Below are positions 55,666 through 64,000 of a DNA stretch of 64,000 nt, piece by piece. The translations under genes and the position numbers were made by a program. Every line of letters starts with the position of its first letter. Position 1 is the stretch's first letter. Source of the stretch: Corydoras sp. C115 (lineage: Eukaryota > Chordata > Actinopteri > Siluriformes > Callichthyidae); contig JAFMOC010000194.1 of the NCBI GenBank assembly GCA_019802505.1, positions 387,501 through 451,500 on the forward strand, written 5' to 3'. Below the pieces are notes generated by a model. The model saw nothing but the letters and a program-made list of their open reading frames with translations. It made no database searches and was not told the DNA's origin.

Positions 55666-57210
55666 TAGTGTGTGTTAATGTGTGTTATGTGTTAGTGCAT
55701 TTAAGTGTGTGTTAGTGTGTATTAGTCTGTTAGTGTTCTAGCATGTTAGTGTGTATTAGTCAGTGTTAGTGTGTTAGTGTGGGTTAGTGTGTGTTAAAGT
55801 CTATTAGGCTGTGTTAGTGTGGGTTAGTGTGTGTTAATGTGTGTTGTGTGTTAGTGCATGTAAGTGCGTTAGTGTGTATTAGGGTGTGTTATTGTATGTA
55901 ACTGTTTGTTAGTGCATGTAAGTGCGTTAGTGTGTATTAGTCTGTGTTAGTGTGGGTTAGTGTGCGTTAATGTGTGTTGTGTGTTAGTGCATGTAAGTGC
56001 GTGTTAGTGTGTATTAGTCTGTGTTAGTGCATGTTAGTGTATGTTGAACGTTAGTGCGTATTAGTGTGTGTTATATGTCAGTGTGTGTTGATTGTTAGTG
56101 TGAGTTAGTGAATGTTTTGTGTTAGTGTGTGTTGATTGTTAGTGTGTGTTGATCGTTAGTGTGTGTTGATTGTTAGTGTGTGTTAGTGTGTGTTGATTGT
56201 TAGTGTCTGTTGATTGTTAGTGTCTTGATTGTTAGTGTGTGTTGATTGTTACTGTGTTGATTGCTAATGTCTGTTGATTGTTAGTGTTTGTTGATTGTTA
56301 GTGTGTGTTTATTGTTAGTGTGTTTTGATTGTTAGTGTGTGTTGATTGTTAGTGTGAGTTAGTGAATGTTTTGTGTTAGTGTGTGTTGATTGTTAGTGTG
56401 TGTTGATCGTTAGTGTGTGTTGATTGTTAGTGTGTGTTAGTGTGTGTTGATTGTTAGTGTCTGTTGATTGTTAGTGTCTTGATTGTTAGTGTGTGTTGAT
56501 TGTTACTGTGTTGATTGCTAATGTCTGTTGATTGTTAGTGTGTGTTGATTGTTAGTGTGTGTTGATTGTTAGTGTGTGTTGATTGTTAGTGTGTGTTGAT
56601 TGTTACTGTGTGTTGATTGTTAGTGTGTGTTGATTGTTAGTGTGTGTTAGTGTGTGTTGATTGTTAGTGTGTGTTGATTGTTAGTGTGTGTTGATCGTTA
56701 GTGTGTGTTGATTGTTAGTGTGTGTTAGTGTGTGTTGATTGTTACTGTGTGTTGATTGTTAGTGGGTGTTAGTGTGTGTTGATTGTTAGTGTGTGTTGAT
56801 TGTTACTGTGTGTTGATTGCTAGTGTCTGTTGATTGTTAGTGTGTTGATTGTTAGTGTGTGTTAGTGTGTGTTGATTGTTAGTGTGTGTTATTGTGTGTT
56901 GATTGTTAGTGTGTGTTGATTGTTACTGTGTGTTGATTGCTAGTGTCTGTTGATTGTTAGTGTGTGTTAGTGTGTGTTGATTGTTAGTGTGTGTTAGTGT
57001 GTTGATTGTGAGTGTGTGTTGATTGTGAGTGTGTTTTGATTGTGAGTGTGTGTTGATTGTTAGTGTGTGTTGATTGTTAGTGTGTGTTTTGTGTTAGTGT
57101 GTGTTGATTGTTAGTATGTGTTAGTGTGTGTTGATTGTTATTGTGTTAGTGTGTGTTGATTGTTAGTGTGTGTTAGTATGTGTTGATTGTTAGTGTGTGT
57201 TAATTGATTT
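55655..57210 (+). repeat. GTGTGTTGATTGTTA minisatellite, about 1.55 kb
   Basis: The first 400 bp use GTTAGTGTGTATTAG-like units and the rest a 17-bp unit GTGTGTTGATTGTTAGT. A block of about 200 bp from 56091 recurs unchanged from 56345, so the array also grew by a larger duplication. Confidence 0.95.
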
Positions 57211-58270
57211 ATTGTATCATTACAACACAAATATTTATAAATAAATGTATAAATGAAGAAGTGGAATTCTACGACGGTTCTTCAGACGGAAGTTCTACCC
57301 TGCGCTCCGAGGTTCTTTGGTTCTTTGGTTCTTTGGTTCTATGCCGAGCCTTAGGCTGATGACCCGAGCGTGATTTGGTTCTTCAGAGGGTTAATTACAG
57401 AACCCCATGTTCCTCTCATCTGCATCTGTAATTCAAACCAAAAACGTACCTCGGATCAGAACAGAACCGTTAACGAGTCTTCAGGTAGCGAGGTTCTTTA
57501 AGGAAGTTCTGCAGGAACGCGGAACATCCGATCCAGATGAATCAGCATCCCTCCAATCAGAGCTCCACACTAATGACACCGGCTGCAGAACCCCGCCGAG
57601 TCGCTGCCGTGCCGGTCCTGACCTTCGGATCCGTCGGCCCGAACATCTCCAGAACCCTGGCACAGCCTGAAGACAGGGTTCTGCTGTCGGGTTCGTCTTC
57701 AGAATCGTGTAACGCTGTCGTTCTGACGATGTTTTTATCCCAATGAAATCCAGGACGAGGTGATGAAATGCCGCCTTGTTTCAGAGAACGAGGCGCGGTG
57801 CCGTCTCGTTTACCTCATAAAGCAGCCTCATCGGAGCCGCTGCTGATGGAACGCTCGACACTCGGGGGGTGGGGGGGGACGGTGTTCGACCTCCCCGGGG
57901 GTGTAGGGGTCGTCTCTGAATAATGTAATGAAGGCGGCTTATCGGCGGGTCCTGATCTCACACGTCTGACTCAAGCCGGAATTCCGATCAAGCTAATTTG
58001 AGTGAGGCAGGTCAGCTGATGATTAAAAAAGAGCCTGCCCCCCCCTGCTGCCCCCGTCTCGTTCGCCACGACCTTCCATGCAAATAGCTCCGTAATAAAG
58101 ATGCTGTAGTAAAGGTGGCTTCGGGGGGGATGTCATCATGAAGCTTAGGTTTCACCGGATCAGTTATATTATACAGGATCAGCTGTTCTGAAGTAATGCC
58201 TCATGGGAACTCAACACACATGAGTTCTGTACTTTGTATCCTATTTTATAGTTTTTTATTTTTTATTTTA
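57211..58270. other. Unique sequence rich in GGTTCT
   Basis: TTCTTTGG is repeated at 57310-57338. The part 57910-58040 (CAAGCTAATTTGAGTGAGGC) may be conserved. No gene is seen. Confidence 0.4.
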
Positions 58271-58294
58271 CAGCATCCTGGTAAGTGTGTTTAG
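58271..58294 (+). mobile_element. V-SINE head, left piece split by hAT
   Basis: CAGCATCCTGGTAAGTGTGT then TTAG resembles the SINE start CAGCATGGTGGCTTAGTG. It is continuous with 59315 once the transposon is removed. Confidence 0.6.
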
Positions 58295-59314
58295 TAGGGC
58301 TGTATTCAACTACAAATTTTCGTAGTCGAATCTGATTCGTCAGATTTTCCCTATAGTCGACTGATAGTCGAATCAGCTAAAATTTCACCACAAGATGGCG
58401 TTATAAGCGTAGGTTTTAAAAAAATATTTTTTTAAATATTTTACTTGTTTTTCTAACAAAAGAAAACCTTTTTTTTTGTTTTTCTTTTTTCTTTTTTTTT
58501 TCTAGAAATTAGGATGATTTTATTTGACAAAAGGCTATATATATATAACGAAAACAAAGACATTTCATGTAAAAACTAATTGTCAGTTCTAAGCGATCAC
58601 GCTACCGGAATGAGGAGGAAGCGTGATTTAAGGTAAACAGAAAAAGTTTATGTTCCGTGGGGGTTCCGACTGGGCCGAAGCGAGGCGCTGTGCACCGGTC
58701 AGTAGCGGTGGAGATCGCTGAGACGTAGAGGCCGGGAACGCCAGACAGTGACGTCACTTATTACTCGCGATCCTGTAGGAAGCCAGAAACCGAACTGAGC
58801 ATAGGCGTGGAGTGCGAGCGGCAGCGGCACACTGAGTCTAGACGCACTCCGTGACCACCCGTGCAGCGGAACACAATCAGACCAACCATCAGATTAACAA
58901 TCAAAACTCTGCGCTGAAGAGTCCGGGACGGCGGCTAAAGAAGTGCACACCTGTAACTAATAGTCTGGAGAGGGTGAGCGATCCCGAGCGAAATGAGGAA
59001 CAGGTGTGTGAATGGGCAAGTGTGGAGCAGCACATGGAGGAGAGGGGTGTGTTTGTTTACAAGGGAAAGTAGGTGTGTGCAGAGCGGCGTGTGGCAGCGA
59101 GTGACGTGACTGTATACATGAAGGAGTGGGCGTGTGCGGCGCGGAGGGAGAGGAAGCGGGGCGTGCGTGAGTGAGTATGTGTAACACTAATGCTTAGCAA
59201 CAGCCATGGACACCCCCATGTGGTCAAAATGGTACATTCGACTATGAGGTTCATAGTCGACTACGGTTCTCCGAATCGAATCGTCGAATCAGCGAATATT
59301 GCAGCTCACCCCTA
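58295..59314. mobile_element. hAT-type non-autonomous transposon (1020 bp) inserted in a SINE head
   Basis: The left end is TAGGGCTGTATTCAAC and the right end, reversed, is TAGGGGTGAGCTGCAA. An exact 8-bp duplication GTGTTTAG flanks it (58287-58294 and 59315-59322). Those eight bases belong to the tRNA-like head of a SINE that continues from 59315. Subterminal regions are full of TAGTCGA/TCGACTA and GAATCG motifs pointing both ways, as expected for transposase-binding sites. The middle (about 58600-59180) is GC-richer and has short open stretches but no recognisable transposase. It may be the 5' region of a larger parent element. Confidence 0.88.
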
Positions 59315-59664
59315 GTGTTTAGCATGTTCTCCTCTCAGCGCAGGGGATTTGCAGGTGCGTATCACGATCTGGGTGGAGTTTGCATGTTCTCCCCGTGTCT
59401 GCGTGTGTTTCCTCCACAATCTCCAGGTTCCTCCCACAGTCCAACAACATGGATTTAAGGTTAATTCAATGCTCTAAATTGCCCCATATAGAGTGTGTGT
59501 AAGTGAGGGTGCTCAGTTATAGATTGTCCCCCTGTCCTGGGTGTATCTGCCCAGCGCCCGAAATGTTCTCCTTTGGATGAGTATGGGGAACACCCCCCCC
59601 CCCCCCCCAAAAAAAAAAAAAAAAAAAACCCTAAAGGAAGATTAAGAAGATAATGAATGAATTA
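59315..59664 (+). mobile_element. V-SINE family A, main part right of the hAT
   Basis: GTGTTTAGCATGTTCTCCTC to the (GAAT) tail. It contains a C run and an A run at 59597-59628. Confidence 0.9.
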
Positions 59665-59954
59665 CTTATATTTTCACAACCCACTTAATAATGCTTTCAA
59701 AATCAAAGATTACATTTGGTATGTTCTCCCCCTCTTGCACACCCTCCACCTCCAGCTGCTACGCACTGATTTTTTTGGTATTAATTATCAATGATTTCAT
59801 ATAATTTACACATAGACAGATATCTTGACAAAATCACTTCTGAGCTCAAAACATTGATCGACATTCTAGTTCATCCCAATGAAGCTGAGGTCAGAGCAGG
59901 CCAGTCAAAGTCTTTCCCAAACCGCATGTGTTTAAAATGAATGGAGGTAAAGTG

Positions 59955-60145
59955 GACTAACAGAACTAGATGGACTACAGAATTTAACGCTGATCGCTGA
60001 GTAACGGGATTCAAGTTCTAAAAATCAAACACTGCCCTCTAGACAGAACATAGTTTATAAAAAAAGCGTAACAGGTTTAGTGCTGATCTCGGTTTATATT
60101 AATCTGTATTTTATGATGTAAAATAATGTGTCAGATTAAATCAGA
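59955..60145 (+). repeat. Unclassified dispersed repeat R1, copy 3
   Basis: It contains CTGATCGCTGAGTAACGGG, ACTGCCCTCTAGACAG and GGTTTATATTAATCTGTATT. It links the two other copies into one family. Confidence 0.8.
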
Positions 60146-60275
60146 TTAAAGGAGCGGATCTACCTGTTTTATAATGAACAATAAGGACGGATTGAAGGAA
60201 AAAGGGTTTAAAAGACAAACTGTGAAGAGAGGCGCTGATGTACCATCCTCCATCTGCTGGCTAGATAACACCCAC

Positions 60276-60281
60276 ACACAC

Positions 60282-60318
<37 letters not shown>
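60276..60318 (+). repeat. (CA)n microsatellite
   Basis: About 20 CA units. Confidence 0.95.
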
Positions 60319-60319
<1 letters not shown>

Positions 60320-60956
60320 TCACATACACAGGCCACAAAGGGAAAGGAAAATAAATGTATTTAATATAAGATGGGTTCTGTTATTGGGATCAAACACACG
60401 TCGAAGACGTATAGTCCCAATTTCCACCGTGCCGTTCTCCCGAAACCAATGTGGGGCGCCGCTCCGGCTCCCGTCGGGTCTGCGTGCACGGACACATCGC
60501 AGGTGGATGAGTTATCGAGCAGTTGATTAGTGCTTTGTTTCCCTGCTTCCCTCAGGCAAGGGCACTTAATTTACACCCACTTCATCATTCTACAGTTCCG
60601 AGCGTAATGAGCTGTGAGTCGCCTCACTGCAGAACCGTTCCGTTCCTGGAACCTGGACCCACTCGCCCTTTATAACCATTTACATTTTATTTACTGGAGC
60701 TGTTCATCTCCTAAATGAGGGCGAGGGGTGTGGTCAATGGAACGTTGGGGAAACAACACCAGATTGGTCACCTGACAATCAACGGGGGTGAGAATTGTAG
60801 ATCACATCCACAATTCACTGTTAGGAAACTGAAGCTTCCAGTGGAAACCCACACAGAGAGAAGGAGAACATGCTAAAGAACATTGTCCACACAACCGATG
60901 AACAACAACTAGCAGGAGTGATAGAGTGAAAATGATTGTGATGATTGTGGAACATC
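60319..60956. other. Unique sequence, nothing recognised
   Basis: No supported feature. Confidence 0.5.
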
Positions 60957-61238
60957 CCAATCTGGGTGGAGTTTCCATGTCCTCCCCGTGTCCGCGTGGG
61001 TTTCCTCCGGGTTCTCCAGTTTCCTCCCGCAGTCCAAAAACCATGGATCAAGGTCAATTGAATCCTCCAAATTGCCCCATATAGAGTGTGTCTGTGTGAG
61101 TGAGTGTGTGTCCAGTGACAGATTGCTCCCCTGTCCTGGGTGTATTTGGCCAGCGCCCAAAACGTTCTCACTGGATGGGCCCCCGACCCTAGTAGAGGAT
61201 AAAGCGGAAGATGATGGATGAATGGATGGATGGATGGA
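60957..61238 (+). mobile_element. V-SINE family A without head
   Basis: It starts at CCCAATCTGGGTGGAGTTTC, just after the B box, and ends in (GGAT)n. Confidence 0.91.
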
Positions 61239-61436
61239 GTGTGACGCCGGAGCTGTGATTTGTGAATTAGAGGTGGAGTCAGGGAAGCAGGTGAGATGAT
61301 GAATGTTACCTGTAGCATGTCTGTGTTTATGGTCTGTGTGTCTCTGCAAGGCTTTATGAAGGTGGAGACTTGGAGAACGTAAAATATTAATTTGCTTTCT
61401 TATTAAAAGATAATCAATAAAAAGATCAATAAATTA

Positions 61437-61738
61437 ATAAATTCATTATCTTTTCATTATCTCTATTAGGGTCACGGGGGGGGGGGGTTCCCCATCCATG
61501 GGAGAACGTTTGGGGCACTGAGCAGATACACCCACGACAGGGTGCCAATCTATCTCACTCACTCACACACACTATATGGAGCAATTCAGAGCATTCAATT
61601 CACCTTAAATCCATGTGGAAGGAAACCGTTGAACCCAGAGGAAAACCCACACAGACAGGTGGACAACAAGCAAACTCCACCCAGATTAGGATTCGAACCT
61701 GGATCCCCAGAGCTGAGAGCTGAGAGGAGAAAATGCAA
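61437..61738 (-). mobile_element. V-SINE family A, near full length
   Basis: The outer head is cut after GAGGAGAAAATGCAA. It abuts the next minus copy. Confidence 0.88.
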
Positions 61739-62106
61739 TTAATTAATTAATTCATTCATTCATTCATTATCTCCCGCTTTATCCTCTATTAGGGTCACGG
61801 TGGGGTTCCCCATGCCCATCCAGGGGAGAATGTCTCAGGCGCTGGGCATACACCCAGGACAGGGCGCCAATCCATCGCTGGGCACACACTCACTCACTCA
61901 CACAGACACACTTTATATGGGGCAATTTTGAGAATTCAATTGACTTGATCCATGTTTTTGGACTGTGGGAGGAAACCAAAGAACCCGGAGGAAACCCACG
62001 CAGACACGGGGAGAACATGGAACACTCCACCCAGATGGGGATTCGAACCGGGAATCCCTAGCACTGAGAGGCGAACGTGCTAACCACTAAGCCACCGTGC
62101 CGCCCC
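61739..62106 (-). mobile_element. V-SINE family A, full length
   Basis: The (ATTC)n tail lies at 61749-61768 and a complete head at CACCGTGCCGCCC. It is well preserved. Confidence 0.93.
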
Positions 62107-63013
62107 ATTAATTAATTAATTTAAAAAAATCAACATATTAAATGAATAGTTTAATTCTTTAATAGTTATTTATTGAGGTTGGTTCCAGTTTGAAAGGGGA
62201 CTTAGTTCTTAGGTCTTAGGTCTTAGTTAAAGCTGGAAGGCGGAGTGATGCTGGTTCATGTTTCCACTTGGAACTGGACTACATCTCCCAGAATGCCCTA
62301 GGAGATCATGTGACACAAAGCTCTCAGTTATTAGCTAATTACAGATCTCGGTTCTGAGGCTCACCTTTTCCTGACTCGGCTGTTTGGTATGTTTTCCCCT
62401 GTGTTTCAGCTGGTTTTCAGGTTCCTGTTTTTTTTTTTTGTAGTTTAAATCTTGATGATCTGATCTCATCTGAAGGTATGACTATTCTTTTCACTCTTCA
62501 TTGAGAACAAACACTGTGGGGCATTTATGAGACGTGAACGGAGGCTTTAAGTGCAGGAAGCAGGGGGCCTATCCCGGGGATTGAGGCTGTGTCATGGCTG
62601 TGATGTGTAGTCACTCTGCTCAGACACTCGCTCACTTAGCAGAAGTCATGAGGCACATTCCGCCTCCATTAGAAGCAGAATGAAGTACGGCTCCACATCA
62701 ACGCGCGGGATTTACAGTCTCTCAACGCCGAGCCTGGTGACGGAGGCATTCCTGGAAAGGTTCTGATGGATGGGGAGGTTCCGTTCAGGTCTTTTATTTT
62801 CTCTCGTTTGAGAAAAGGGATGCGAGCGGCACAGGTTTATTTATCTGGAGGAAAGGTGGATGACATCCTCAGCAGATAACCATAGTGTAATGTAAACGAG
62901 CAACGTGAGGGTGAGATGGAGATCCTGCATGGAGCTGATGGTCCACCCGACCCCCCCCCCTCCCACCTCATGAGACGTTCAGTAAACATAATAAAAACAT
63001 CATCAACTAAACC
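62107..63013. other. Unique sequence
   Basis: Apart from the ZNF143-type motif nothing is recognised. Confidence 0.45.
62278..62296 (+). promoter_or_regulatory. ZNF143/Staf-type motif
   Basis: The site ACTACATCTCCCAGAATGC fits the established ZNF143 binding consensus ACTACANNTCCCAGNATGC. Such sites sit at promoters and chromatin loop anchors. No start site can be seen nearby, and the motif may have been spread by a repeat. Confidence 0.45.
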
Positions 63014-63096
63014 GGGCGGCACGGTGGCTTAGTGGTTGGCATGTTCTCCTCTCAGCACGGTTCGAATCCCAATCTAGGTAGAGTTTGCATGTTCTT
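63014..63096 (+). mobile_element. V-SINE family A, head only
   Basis: GGGCGGCACGGTGGCTTAGT to GAGTTTGCATGTTCTTC. Ten bases before the B box are deleted. Confidence 0.86.
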
Positions 63097-63149
63097 CATT
63101 ACCATGCTCATTCAGGTTAGCACTGTGTCACAGGCACTCACATTAACAT

Positions 63150-63272
63150 ATACACTATATGGGGCAATTTAGAGCAGCCAAATCACCTTAAATCTATGTT
63201 TTTAGAATGTGGAAGGAAACCGACATAGGGAGAACATGCCAATTTCACCCAGATCGGGATTTGAACCTGGAT
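63150..63272 (-). mobile_element. V-SINE family A, 5' third
   Basis: TATACACTATATGGGGCAAT to GATTTGAACCTGGAT. Confidence 0.85.
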
Positions 63273-63534
63273 ATGCCCATGCCCATCCAGGGGAGAACGT
63301 TTCGGGCGCTGGGCAGATGCACCCAGTCAGAACCCCAATCTATCACTGGGCACACTCACACTCTATATGGGGCAATTTAGAGCTTACAATTTACCTTGAA
63401 TTCATATTTTCGGACTGTGGGAGGAAAGTGGAGAACCTGGAGGAAATCCACGTGGACACAGGGAAGTCCACCCAGATCGGGATTCCAACCTGGATCCCAA
63501 GCACTGAAAGGAGAACATGCTAAAACCACTAAGC
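63273..63534 (-). mobile_element. V-SINE family A, 3' end cut
   Basis: GCCCATGCCCATCCAGGGG to AAACCACTAAGCAA. It follows the previous copy in the same direction. Confidence 0.88.
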
Positions 63535-64000
63535 AATTTATTCATTTATTATATATATATATATTTATTTATTCATGTATTTTAACGGTTCTATCTGGAG
63601 ATGAGGAATTGAATAAGCAGAACCCTGCATTCGGGGTGTCTCGGTTCTCGTCCTTTTCTCCGGCGTTCTCCATTTAAAGCAGTGTGTGTTGCGGTGCTCA
63701 GTTGCCCCGGTGCTCAGCGCTCAGCGCTGGAGGTCTGTCTGCCCCCGGGGAGGTGATCGTGGAGAGAGGGGGATTCAGCTCCACGTTAAACCAACAGCTG
63801 ATGTATCATCCTCCAGCGAGAGCTGTTCTCTTGCCACCTCCGTCAGCCCTCAGCCGGGCGGGGTTAAGGATGGAGGGACCTTTAGCTGTAGATGATCGCG
63901 CCAGGCACCACCCGGGGCAAACACGCTGTGCTTTCCAGGATTGCCATCGGTGCTTTGCCGGGTCGCCGTGACTCGCTCTCTATTGTGCTGAAATAATAGC
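63535..64000. other. Unique GC-richer sequence at the right edge
   Basis: An open frame of 95 codons begins at 63684 and stops at 63971. No domain, signal peptide or splice site supports it. Confidence 0.4.

Noticed and set aside
63684..63971. A 95-codon frame at the right edge as a gene start.
   Set aside because: There is no supporting motif, and a second overlapping frame is equally open.

Overview
The window is animal nuclear DNA and almost certainly teleost fish. It is dominated by one tRNA-derived SINE of the V-SINE (DANA/Mermaid-like) type, long CA, TA and GA microsatellites, an intact-looking Tc1/mariner transposon, several non-autonomous hAT elements and large minisatellites. There are no operons, rRNA genes or genuine tRNA genes, and no host protein-coding gene can be supported. 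The only full-length protein reading frame is a 340-residue Tc1-type transposase. The exact fish order cannot be fixed from what is visible.

Layout. 1-9800: SINE copies in single-copy-looking DNA; a 961-bp hAT remnant (1559-2519) sits inside a SINE with an exact 8-bp target duplication. 9800-20200: CA/TA tracts, more SINE copies, a 540-bp-arm inverted duplication (13328-14896), and two other tRNA-like SINE families (called B and C here). 20200-24200: SINEs and the Tc1 element (22088-23697) inside a TA microsatellite. 24200-31200: GA, TG and 25-bp tandem repeats, then a long stretch without recognisable coding sequence. 31200-45700: SINEs and several minisatellites (34640-35285, 38275-38725, 39785-40195, 40985-41815, 42885-44370). 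45700-54800: SINEs, a third hAT element (49749-50256) with a SINE inside it, a duplicated 21-bp minisatellite (50790-51715 and 52620-53040), and a LINE 3' fragment. 54800-64000: a 1.5-kb minisatellite (55655-57210), a fourth DNA element (hAT, 58295-59314) inside a SINE, more SINEs, and GC-richer unique sequence at the right edge.

By summing my intervals, the main SINE family alone covers about 12 kb (roughly 19 percent). Nesting gives relative ages: two hAT elements landed in existing SINEs, while one SINE landed in an older hAT. The Tc1 transposase is open end to end, but the third catalytic acidic residue is replaced by valine, so it should be inactive.

The DNA between repeats has patches of AT-rich, homeodomain-site-like sequence that could be conserved non-coding elements in a gene desert or a very large intron. 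That is inference and needs a cross-species alignment. I did not find a clearly new biological system. The best leads are the dead-but-intact transposase, the inverted duplication, a minisatellite whose founder unit can be seen in a second repeat copy, two unclassified repeat families found by self-comparison, and one possible exon near 21281.
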